Under the pieces are notes generated by a model that was given only the letters and a program-made list of their open reading frames with translations, did not search any database and was not told the origin of the DNA. This document shows positions 8,990 to 16,241 of a stretch of DNA of 43,588 nt, piece by piece. This DNA comes from a virus. Both the position numbers and the translations under genes were made by a program. Positions within the stretch are counted from its first letter, which is position 1. Every line of letters starts with the position of its first letter. Location of the stretch: the IMG/VR virus record IMGVR_UViG_3300047548_000671, positions 1 to 43,588 of that record, one strand, 5' to 3'.

Positions 8990-9519
8990 CAGTTTTCTTT
9001 TTTACCAAACCTTTTTTCGTAAGCTGATGTTGCCGCACTCTTCTTAGTCTTATATTTTTTAGTCTTAGCCTTGTCTGCATAATCAGCTTCCCATTTACCA
9101 TAGGCAGAAGGATCATCAGACTTTAGCTTCTTTACTCTATTGATCTCTTTTTTCATTGCCGCTGCATCTTTGGTTAAGTATGCAGGATTGACTTTACCTT
9201 TTTTCTTTGCTTCACTTACCCTAACACAGTTAGGAACCATTTTACTTCCTTTCTTTTTCATACCCTGCTTCTCGTATCCATCCCAACAAGCTTCTTCAAG
9301 AGGTTTTAAGTCTAACTCATTTCTTATTGAATCAAACTCTTCGTACTCCATGCCTAAAAGCTCCTCTTGCACATCTTCTTTAGACATTAGTTCATGGTAA
9401 GGGAACACCGCTTTAGATACTAATTCTGGGTTTTGATCATATAGATCTAGAATAGGTTGAATTGTCATCATTCCCATTTCTGAGATAACCTCGTTTAATA
9501 TGTCTTTAAGCTTAATCAT
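8989..9519 (-). CDS. Two-module small phage protein with N-terminal tag, unknown
   Basis: This 176-residue protein starts with MIKLKDILNEVISE, the clearest example of the shared N-terminal helix in this cluster. Two small modules follow. One is ACWDGYEKQGMKKKGSKMVP (77-96) plus NCV. The other is a Lys/Ala-rich helical module beginning NPAYLTKDAAAMKKEI (111 onwards) with a K..DDPSAYGKWEADY segment. Both modules are familiar from marine phage proteins and have no known function. The tripeptides LEE|A (74-77) and VSE|A (101-104) fall exactly at the two module borders. It overlaps the upstream gene by 4 bases. Confidence 0.85.
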   Translation of the reverse strand: MIKLKDILNEVISEMGMMTIQPILDLYDQNPELVSKAVFPYHELMSKEDVQEELLGMEYEEFDSIRNELDLKPLEEACWDGYEKQGMKKKGSKMVPNCVRVSEAKKKGKVNPAYLTKDAAAMKKEINRVKKLKSDDPSAYGKWEADYADKAKTKKYKTKKSAATSAYEKRFGKKEN

Positions 9520-9833
9520 TTATTTCTAATTATTAGTTCACCTAATACTTCTAGTCTACCAACCTCTCTTTGAAATTCTGTCTGAGTCATATTCAGAGAT
9601 ATGCTTTTATATGTTTTGCCGTATTCTTTCTTAGCCTCTTCAATATTAAAATCACCTTGTTTAGCCTTCTTATAATAAGGAAGCTTAACTATAAAGTGAT
9701 TATAAGTAAGCATAGACAATCCACCCTTTTCTTTTGCATTGTTTGCAATCTTCTCTGCACCTTTCATTCTAGTTTCTGCGAACTCTATGAAAGACTCTTT
9801 TATTTCTTTTAAAATATCTAGAAGCTTTGTCAT
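9516..9833 (-). CDS. Small phage protein with N-terminal tag, unknown
   Basis: This 105-residue protein begins MTKLLDILKEIKES, nearly the same N-terminal pattern as the next gene. The rest is conserved in style with marine phage proteins: GGLSMLTYNHFIVKLPYYKKA (about 46-66) and a C-terminal QTEFQREVGRLEVLGELIIR helix. No catalytic motif is visible. The stop overlaps the next ATG by 4 bases. A sense-oriented GATATTTAT motif lies 6 bases upstream of the ATG. Confidence 0.83.
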   Translation of the reverse strand: MTKLLDILKEIKESFIEFAETRMKGAEKIANNAKEKGGLSMLTYNHFIVKLPYYKKAKQGDFNIEEAKKEYGKTYKSISLNMTQTEFQREVGRLEVLGELIIRNK

Positions 9834-9839
9834 ATGAAT

Positions 9840-9848
9840 ATAAATATC
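9840..9848 (-). promoter_or_regulatory. Candidate late promoter motif GATATTTAT
   Basis: The sense strand reads GATATTTATATTCATATG, with only 6 bases between the motif and the ATG at 9833. If it is a promoter with T4-like geometry, the transcript would be almost leaderless. Confidence 0.45.
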
Positions 9849-10469
9849 TTATTTTTCACTTTGATTTATATCATAATAAAAAGAATCAGAGTCTTCAGAC
9901 ACCCATTTATCAGATATAGATTCTACATTTAGTAGTTCAGTATCTACCTTAATCATCTTTGGATCAATAGGGAAGTCCTTTGTTATCCAATTAGAATCCT
10001 TCCAATAGATTCTATTATTAGGCATACACAGTAGATATCCATCGTCGGCTACTAAAATATGGCCACATTTATAGTCTGATGGTTCATTTGAATACGTGTT
10101 ATTTTGCCAATCTATAGTCATTAGATATGTGGCCCAGACCATAGTTTTGTCTCTAAGTATGACTTTACATCTTTTGTCTTTTAGAAAGTCATATTTTATA
10201 ATAGCTGCATCTGAACCGAAACAATCCCATAATTGTTTAAAATAGTAAGGTATGTCTTTAGTGGGAGGTTTTAAATATATTTCAGACATAGGAACTCTAG
10301 ATCTAAGCATCCCATAATCTGTCATGACATGAAAAGTTAGTATCTTTGCATCTACAGATTGAACTCCAAAGGCGTAACAATTATGAAATATGTTATCGTC
10401 TTTTTTGTCTTTTGTAAAATAAGACTGTTTAACCAAGCACTTAAATGCCTCTATATTATAATTTAACAT
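9849..10469 (-). CDS. Conserved phage protein of the 'QLWDCF...TIDW...PNNRIYW' family, unknown
   Basis: This is a 206-residue soluble protein, probably beta-rich. Recognisable segments are CYAFGVQSVDAKILTFHVM (about 31-49), a KQLWDCFGSDAAIIKYDFL block (about 78-96), YLMTIDWQNNT and LCMPNNRIYWKDS. I recall the same chain of motifs in conserved hypothetical proteins of T4-like marine phages. I know of no assigned function. It is followed immediately by the motif at 9840-9848 and starts 7 bases after the stop of the gene before. Confidence 0.82.
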   Translation of the reverse strand: MLNYNIEAFKCLVKQSYFTKDKKDDNIFHNCYAFGVQSVDAKILTFHVMTDYGMLRSRVPMSEIYLKPPTKDIPYYFKQLWDCFGSDAAIIKYDFLKDKRCKVILRDKTMVWATYLMTIDWQNNTYSNEPSDYKCGHILVADDGYLLCMPNNRIYWKDSNWITKDFPIDPKMIKVDTELLNVESISDKWVSEDSDSFYYDINQSEK

Positions 10470-10476
10470 ATTTTAT

Positions 10477-11199
10477 TTACCACTTTCTACATGACCAATA
10501 CCTGGCTTTCCATCTTGGTCCTGGATTAGTGTCGCAATGATGCCTGGCTCTAAAACTTTTTCTTCTTTTAGGATTAGACTTTTTGATCTTCATGTTAGGG
10601 TCTCCGAAGTTTACCTTAACAACATTTCCTTTATCGTTCTTTACATATACCTTAAACTTTTTAACATCGCCTCTCATAGGCTTACCTAAAGGTACTTTAC
10701 GACCTTTATATTCTGCTTCTTGTAGAGAGTTTATATTCTCTCTTATATATTGAGCTAGACATTGTGGGCAGAATTCGCCTTCATGTAATTCTTCTATCTC
10801 TTTTATACCGGCTATATGTCTTCCTTCATACTTATCTTGAAGATAGTTAACCATTTTAGCATTCATATTAAAATCAGGTTCTAAAGGTTTATCATCTGGC
10901 TCACTATCTATAGTCTGAGCTATCATTTTCATGAATCCATTTTCTACAGTATCATCTACAATAGCAGACATTTCATCGTCAATGTCAAGACGGTCTAACC
11001 AGGTCTTTGTTTTTTTAACATCAGGTTTTGAAACTGCCGCTTTAATAAAATCAAATGTAGTTCTTGCAGCTTCTAAGCCAGGCACCAATCCCACTACAGC
11101 ATCTAAAGCAACTCCGGCAACCTTCTCACCTTTTTGCTTTAAAGAAATAGCTTTTATAGTCTTTTTTAAATCGCCGTATGTTTTAAGTTCGATAGCCAT
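10477..11199 (-). CDS. Two-domain conserved phage protein with CxxC motif and basic C-terminal module, unknown
   Basis: This is a 240-residue protein. The N-terminal domain (1-130) has a hydrophobic Gly/Val stretch (VALDAVVGLVPGLEAA, 30-45), then LDRLDIDDEMSAIVDDTVE (68-86). A CPQC motif at 144-147 could be half of a metal site. The C-terminal module (163-240) starts at YKGRKVPLGKPMRGD and continues through VYVKNDKGNVVKVNFGDPNM. It ends in a very basic Cys/His/Trp-rich tail (RARHHC...YWSCRKW). That module occurs, as I recall, in other phages and large viruses as a separate domain of unknown function. The border between the domains contains LQE|A (159-162). The start overlaps the upstream stop (TAATG). 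Confidence 0.85.
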   Translation of the reverse strand: MAIELKTYGDLKKTIKAISLKQKGEKVAGVALDAVVGLVPGLEAARTTFDFIKAAVSKPDVKKTKTWLDRLDIDDEMSAIVDDTVENGFMKMIAQTIDSEPDDKPLEPDFNMNAKMVNYLQDKYEGRHIAGIKEIEELHEGEFCPQCLAQYIRENINSLQEAEYKGRKVPLGKPMRGDVKKFKVYVKNDKGNVVKVNFGDPNMKIKKSNPKRRKSFRARHHCDTNPGPRWKARYWSCRKW

Positions 11200-12260
11200 T
11201 ATGCTAGACTTTGAGTTCTTTTATTGAATATATCAGTAGATGCTTTTATAGCAGGTCCTACTGATCCTTTTCCTAACTTATCGATTATTGAATTTACTAA
11301 TGCTACAATTCCTTTAACCTCATTCACATCTATACCTTTTACTGTAGGTATTTTAGTTGCGAGGTCTTTAAGATAACGTTGAATTTCTGGGATGCTGTCT
11401 ACTACATTTTCTGCTTCAGCAATTTGCTCTTGCCCTCCTACGATAGTCTCATAATCATTCATAGAAAGAGTCATTCCAGATTGGGATAATGCAATGGCTT
11501 TCTCTGCTACATTGTGAAGATCCATATCTGTCTTGGCGTCTTCTCTAGCATATTCTAATAGTCTAATGAAAAGAGGAACATCTAAAGATACTTTATCAGT
11601 AGGATTTATCCTCTCTTCTAACTTATCTTTTTTTTTATCGCTTTTTTCGTCTTCTACTGTCTCGACGTTTTTCTTACTCTTCTCGATTCTTTCCATCTTA
11701 GACATAAGATCATCGATCTGTGTAGCAATCTTAGCGATATGTTCTTTGTGCTGAGAAGCATTCTTAGGATCTTCTTTAGCCATATCAAGATGCTCTTTAC
11801 GCTTCTTTTCAAGATGGTCGATAGTCTTTTTCAACTTGTCACCAACCTTACCTTTTTTCTCTTCTAGAGCTTGAACTTCTTTAGTATATGCATCATATAC
11901 CTCAGCAGCAATCCTTTGGGCCTCTGATTCATCATGAACTACGCTGTGAACATCATCTTGCATAAGATTAAGAGGTTGAATACCTTCTAGAGGATTTAAT
12001 TCCATTACCAAACCTGAAGCATCTAGATTATCTATAGCTTTTCTAACTACATACATCTTAGTAGGATTATAGTCTTCTTTTTTAACCTTTTTAGGAAGTC
12101 CTTTATGTTTAGTTGATGCAAAGTCTTTTACATCTTTTGGATCCATTGATTTAGCCATTTCTTTTGCTTTTTTTGATACTTTAGATGGTTCTATATCTCC
12201 TTTTTGAAGAGCTCGAACAATACCCATTAATTTTTGTTGTTGCTTAGATGCTGAGGGCAT
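11199..12260 (-). CDS. DUF3008-type N-terminus fused to coiled coil and conserved phage helical domain
   Basis: I start it at the ATG at 12260 (product MPSASKQQQKLMG..., 353 residues). The in-frame TTG 18 bases upstream overlaps the previous stop. The first about 60 residues match DUF3008: SKQQQKLMGIVRALQKG, then a Lys-rich helix and DVKDFASTKHKGLPKKV. A long charged coiled coil follows (about 120-210). Next comes a helical domain, VSLDVPLFIRLLEYAREDAK and MDLHNVAEKAIALSQSG, which recurs in marine phage proteins. The C-terminus after IAE|A is another small helical part. The function of all three parts is unknown. A GATATTTAT motif lies 17 bases upstream of the chosen start. Confidence 0.85.
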   Translation of the reverse strand: MPSASKQQQKLMGIVRALQKGDIEPSKVSKKAKEMAKSMDPKDVKDFASTKHKGLPKKVKKEDYNPTKMYVVRKAIDNLDASGLVMELNPLEGIQPLNLMQDDVHSVVHDESEAQRIAAEVYDAYTKEVQALEEKKGKVGDKLKKTIDHLEKKRKEHLDMAKEDPKNASQHKEHIAKIATQIDDLMSKMERIEKSKKNVETVEDEKSDKKKDKLEERINPTDKVSLDVPLFIRLLEYAREDAKTDMDLHNVAEKAIALSQSGMTLSMNDYETIVGGQEQIAEAENVVDSIPEIQRYLKDLATKIPTVKGIDVNEVKGIVALVNSIIDKLGKGSVGPAIKASTDIFNKRTQSLA

Positions 12261-12274
12261 ACTAAATAGATTTA

Positions 12275-12853
12275 TCAATAAATATCTGTCTTCCTAAACT
12301 CTTCTATCTTTTTTTTCAACTCGCTATATATTTGAGTCTTGTCACCACCTTGCCAACTCTCAATATCTCCTTGCTCAGTTACGAATGTGTCTTTTTCCTC
12401 AAGCCATGAATCTAATGCCTGCTCAAATTCTTCTAGGCTAGCATTCTTATTCATATTAAGAATGTTCTTCTCATACTGTTCGTACTTACCTTCAACCTTG
12501 AGTTTAGCTTCCATATCAATAACACAGTTTAAACAAGTTTTATGTATTGAGTACATCTTCTTATTTAGCTCGTCTGTCTTCATGGGTTTATGGCAACTAG
12601 GACAAGTAAGAGGCATGTTAATTAAGTGCTTAAACTTGTCTAGCTTTGTAATAGACTGTTTAATACCATTCTTAATGGTCCACTTCTTTCCATCCTGCTC
12701 CCAAACGTCTCCTTCTTTATGCTCTTCTACTTTACTTTCCCAACCTCCTAATACCTGAGTTCTATCACCAGTTTTGCCGGTGATAATGTTTCTCATCCTT
12801 TGAACATCGCTCTTCTTGAACTCTTTCTTTAACGTAGACTGTTTTGGTGTCAT
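12275..12853 (-). CDS. Zinc-ribbon conserved phage protein, unknown
   Basis: This 192-residue protein has a WEQDGKKWTIKNGIKQ segment (about 51-66) followed by a four-Cys zinc-ribbon pattern, CPSC (about 84-87) and CLNC (about 107-110). An acidic helical C-terminus comes next. I recall the same order in hypothetical proteins of T4-like marine phages. Zinc binding is likely. A nucleic-acid or protein-binding role would be a guess. The stop (TGA, 12275-12277) reads through the neighbouring ATATTTAT motif. The start lies 2 bases after the previous stop. Confidence 0.82.
   Translation of the reverse strand: MTPKQSTLKKEFKKSDVQRMRNIITGKTGDRTQVLGGWESKVEEHKEGDVWEQDGKKWTIKNGIKQSITKLDKFKHLINMPLTCPSCHKPMKTDELNKKMYSIHKTCLNCVIDMEAKLKVEGKYEQYEKNILNMNKNASLEEFEQALDSWLEEKDTFVTEQGDIESWQGGDKTQIYSELKKKIEEFRKTDIY
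12278..12286 (-). promoter_or_regulatory. Candidate late promoter motif GATATTTAT
   Basis: The sense strand reads CAGATATTTATTGA. The motif is embedded in the last codons of the upstream gene and lies 17 bases before the ATG at 12260. Confidence 0.45.
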
Positions 12854-12855
12854 AA

Positions 12856-13749
12856 CTATTGTATGTTAAGTTTATTTAATATGTCTTTTGTCTTATCTAT
12901 ATCTTTATGCATTATTGCAATACCTCCTAATGCTTTCCATGGAGCTAGGTTTGGCCAATAGTCATCTATTAGCATAGACCTTTTAGGGTCCATAGTCATC
13001 ATGGAATGTTTATCTCCTGTCTGAGCAAATAAGATTCTTTTGGGTTTAGGGTTTAAGTTAGCCTCTACCCACATCCTCTTTCCTTCTTTAGCAAACTCAA
13101 ATTTACTTGGGCTAGTTAGAATATATGGCTTATATTTACCTATGATAGACCATAGTTCTTGGCCACCTGGCATCCAGTTCATCTTAGACCAGAAGTCAAT
13201 CCCGGCTTTGTTTACAGCAACTTCGAATGCTTTAGAACCTTTCTGAGTATAGTATTCTTTTGGAAGCTCACCATAGAAGTGTTCGAATCTAGAATCAAAA
13301 TCACACAACACACCATCCATATCACAATAGATCTGTACATCTCCAGACTGTTCTACCTCATATATCTGTTTAAGACTAGGAAGTAGTGCCTCATAAATAA
13401 GATCATTAGTCTTACCATAGTCTCTCATTATCATACCTGCAAAAGCATTGGCTTGATTCTCTATACCAGAACCAGTTTCTCCTGCTTTAGCATGTAGTTG
13501 GCCTAGTTCATTTTGTTTATGATGAACTAATTCATGGCATAGTGTTCTAAATATATCGGCCAAATTTCGGTTCCCTACATAAACGTCTAAGTGCTTTTTA
13601 GTAGGATCATACTGGCCAAAACTTCTTTTATCAGTAGCCCATTCACGATCATATATAAACTTTATTGTAGGCAGATTATTTATATCAAGCCGTATCTTAC
13701 AATACTGTACGAAGTCTTTAGTAATGTCCTGTTTTTGTTGTTCTGTCAT
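12856..13749 (-). CDS. Metallopeptidase-HAD (5'(3')-nucleotidase-like) fusion
   Basis: I start at the ATG at 13749 (297 residues), because the upstream in-frame GTG would overlap the previous gene by 38 bases. Residues 1-120 look like a small zinc metallopeptidase: CHELVHHKQ (71-79, HExxH) and a downstream ENQANAFAG helix (97-105) that may give the third ligand. Residues 138-297 are a HAD-superfamily phosphatase of the 5'(3')-deoxyribonucleotidase type: DMDGVLCDFD (143-152, nucleophile and acid Asp), LTSPS (211-215, motif II) and LIDDYWPN (260-267, motif IV). A nucleotidase would turn dNMP into nucleoside. The linker has LIYE|A and VEQS, and the HAD part sits beside nucleotidyltransferase domains in the upstream gene. 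Confidence 0.9.
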   Translation of the reverse strand: MTEQQKQDITKDFVQYCKIRLDINNLPTIKFIYDREWATDKRSFGQYDPTKKHLDVYVGNRNLADIFRTLCHELVHHKQNELGQLHAKAGETGSGIENQANAFAGMIMRDYGKTNDLIYEALLPSLKQIYEVEQSGDVQIYCDMDGVLCDFDSRFEHFYGELPKEYYTQKGSKAFEVAVNKAGIDFWSKMNWMPGGQELWSIIGKYKPYILTSPSKFEFAKEGKRMWVEANLNPKPKRILFAQTGDKHSMMTMDPKRSMLIDDYWPNLAPWKALGGIAIMHKDIDKTKDILNKLNIQ

Positions 13750-13753
13750 TTTA

Positions 13754-16228
13754 TTATCTTTGAACAGCTCTATTTGCTGCGGTAAATCCACCTCTATTTA
13801 CTAATTTGATAGGACCAGAAGGATCTGATATCACGTAGCCTTCACCACCTGGTTGATCTCCTATTGAAGCTTTTACTCCAAGGTCTTGAGAGTCTAATTG
13901 TGCTATTATCGAGTTCTTCAGATTGTTTATAGCTTTGACTGCATTAAACATACTGTCTATAGTAGAACTGTTTTGTTTAGAGTACTCTATCATCTTAGTC
14001 TTTTTTACAGAGCTAATGCTGGGCTCATTGCTTATAAAGTTTATGAATTCATCAGCACTGAGAGAATCCATATCGCTAGCCTTTGAGTTAGTAAACTTGT
14101 AGATAACATCTGCATAGTCAGACATTTTTTCTGCACTTAGCTTACTTCTATCTAATAGCTTATCTACAGATTTTGCACTAGATATACTAGACTTAGCTTG
14201 ACTCATTAAGTTACTGTCAAGCTTTATTCCACCTTTAGGAAATATAGGTGAGAAAACCATTAGGCCTCCTTCAGGATCAAAGTTATAGTCTTTTGCAGTC
14301 TTAACCGATTGTTCTTTACCGTCTAAAGATTGGTAAACATGTGGTATTACTCCGACTTCGCTGTTTGATATCTGAGTACCTAACTCACTATCAACAGGTA
14401 TTTTGTATGTAGTTATGTTTGGTTTAAAAACATATTCACCATCCACTATTTCAGGTCTATCTTGATATAACAAATCACCTTTGAAATATCCAGTCAATCC
14501 TTTAGGCCAAGACCTTTTAAACACTTCGTATGCTTTTGCCATACTTTTTGCAAATGTAAAGTCAGGTTTATTTCCAGACTTTTCAGCAGACTTTATGGCT
14601 CTATTCTTAAACATATCTTCTACCTCTTTTGAGCTTTTAGCCTTGCCATCATATCCTTTGGCTATAAAACCACCTTTGTCTGTAAGAATAAAATTACCAT
14701 TTTCATCTACACCGAATACTACGGCTGGTGATCCGTCCCATTTTACAGAGGTAGTTGATGGATCTTTTACTGCCTTACTTATGATATCTAAAGCTCTTTT
14801 AGCTCCAGAAGATCCTTCCCAATATATCAAGTCTTCAGGATGTTGAATCCTTGCTGATGCTGCTTCTAATAATATAATCAGCTCTTTTATAGACTCATTT
14901 AGTCCTTTTTTTTTAGGCAGTTCTAAATTGTCTTTTGCCAGGTCTTCTTTAGCCTGTTTAACCCACTCTTCATATTCTGGCTTATCTTTTATCGCTTTGA
15001 TTATAGCTTCAACGCTAACTAGATCTTCAGCTTTTGCTTCTGGTCCAATTAGTCTAGTTGCTATTTCATCAGGGTTCTTACTGACAGTCTTATTAGTCGC
15101 CCTATCTACAAGTCCATTTAGATATGACCATTTAAGTCCTTGAGCTTTAGCAATACTGGCAAGTAGGAGATGCTTATGAACACCTTTGTAAGGACTATCT
15201 TTTGCTCCTCCTTGCATAGAGAACTTCATGAAGTCTACATCATCATTAAACATAAAGTCAGTCTGTACAAATCCTTTCTCAGGATCACCAGCTATCGGTG
15301 TCTTTACATGTACATTAGTGCCAGACTTTTTGATGTCGGCCTTCTCTATCCCTTTAGCAATAAGCTTTGTGATTAGAGCATTTTGATCTACCTTGTTCTT
15401 ATCTACTCCAAGGTCTAGGTCACCACTGTCAGCCTTTTTGCCCGTAGTTCCAAGCATATTGTCTTTGAGTGGCAGTTCAGATTTGTCTTCAAGCCAATCT
15501 ATAGTTGGTTCTATGTCTGCCAAATTTATCCTTTGAGTACCATCAAATACATTACCTCCTTCAAACAATATGCTACGAATCAACGTAGACATTACTGCCC
15601 TTTCTTCTATAGTCTCATATATAGGTTTAGCTTCTTTTACTTGGCCTGTAAACTTTTGATATAGCATAGAATGTATTCTTTCATCATACCAACCAAAGAT
15701 GTCAACGAATTGATCTTTTGTAAGGTCTGGATTGCTTAATGCTTTTCTTATATTTGTGCCACTCATTTCACCTACACCGTCTATGTTATAAGAAACGTGT
15801 GGAGCTACAATCAGATAGCCGTGTTTTAAGTATGAGTCCATAGGCTGACCTTCTTCGTACTTTTTAAAGTAGGATGGGCTACCGTCTTTTTTTGGCTTCA
15901 TCTGGAATCTAGGATCATCTTGCATATCCTTTTCTCCTACCATAAAAACAACTGCAGTATTTTCAGGATCAAACCTAGATGTAATCTCCTCTGCATTATA
16001 AGGATTCTTTACCTGTACTATTTGTGAGTCTATGTTGTACTTATTAGCGACTGCTTTCTTTTCATCAAAGTCTAAAGGACTTTTAGGAGGGTCTACTTTA
16101 TTAGACGTGGCTATAAAAGTATTATCCTTACCAAATTTACTTTGCAGCCATTGAAATGCGTCAAAATGGTGTCTACCCATAGGTTGAAATCTGCCAGGGT
16201 ATATTGCTACTATATTCTTATTTTCCAT
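13754..16228 (-). CDS. Three-domain protein: NMNAT-like, pol-beta-type nucleotidyltransferase and KxDG ligase-like domain
   Basis: This is an 824-residue protein. Domain 1 (1-195) is a cytidylyltransferase/NMNAT fold: YPGRFQPMGRHHF (10-22), in which HxGH is altered to GRHH, and MSGTNIRKAL (155-164), the ISSTxxR motif. Domain 2 (about 225-440) has a minimal-nucleotidyltransferase signature, TTGKKADSGDLDLGVD (261-276), plus the third carboxylate in VQTDFMF (321-327). Domain 3 (about 460-824) has VKWDGSPAVVFG (495-506), a KxDG motif like the covalent AMP site of DNA/RNA ligases, and GYFKGDLLYQD (580-590). It resembles the phage family I recall as DUF6267. The domain borders carry LFE|GG (222-226) and LLE|AA (453-457). 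All three activities handle nucleotides, but substrates are unknown. Confidence 0.88.
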   Translation of the reverse strand: MENKNIVAIYPGRFQPMGRHHFDAFQWLQSKFGKDNTFIATSNKVDPPKSPLDFDEKKAVANKYNIDSQIVQVKNPYNAEEITSRFDPENTAVVFMVGEKDMQDDPRFQMKPKKDGSPSYFKKYEEGQPMDSYLKHGYLIVAPHVSYNIDGVGEMSGTNIRKALSNPDLTKDQFVDIFGWYDERIHSMLYQKFTGQVKEAKPIYETIEERAVMSTLIRSILFEGGNVFDGTQRINLADIEPTIDWLEDKSELPLKDNMLGTTGKKADSGDLDLGVDKNKVDQNALITKLIAKGIEKADIKKSGTNVHVKTPIAGDPEKGFVQTDFMFNDDVDFMKFSMQGGAKDSPYKGVHKHLLLASIAKAQGLKWSYLNGLVDRATNKTVSKNPDEIATRLIGPEAKAEDLVSVEAIIKAIKDKPEYEEWVKQAKEDLAKDNLELPKKKGLNESIKELIILLEAASARIQHPEDLIYWEGSSGAKRALDIISKAVKDPSTTSVKWDGSPAVVFGVDENGNFILTDKGGFIAKGYDGKAKSSKEVEDMFKNRAIKSAEKSGNKPDFTFAKSMAKAYEVFKRSWPKGLTGYFKGDLLYQDRPEIVDGEYVFKPNITTYKIPVDSELGTQISNSEVGVIPHVYQSLDGKEQSVKTAKDYNFDPEGGLMVFSPIFPKGGIKLDSNLMSQAKSSISSAKSVDKLLDRSKLSAEKMSDYADVIYKFTNSKASDMDSLSADEFINFISNEPSISSVKKTKMIEYSKQNSSTIDSMFNAVKAINNLKNSIIAQLDSQDLGVKASIGDQPGGEGYVISDPSGPIKLVNRGGFTAANRAVQR

Positions 16229-16232
16229 GATT

Positions 16233-16241
16233 ATAAATATC
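16233..16241 (-). promoter_or_regulatory. Candidate late promoter motif GATATTTAT
   Basis: The sense strand reads TAGATATTTATAATCATGG. The motif overlaps the TAG stop of the nuclease gene and ends only 4 bases before the ATG at 16228. If it is a promoter, transcription would begin at or after the ATG. Confidence 0.42.

Noticed and set aside
12339-12758. 139-codon open frame on the plus strand
   Set aside because: It is antisense to the zinc-ribbon gene and Ser/Phe-rich, as expected for the complement of a Lys/Glu-rich gene.
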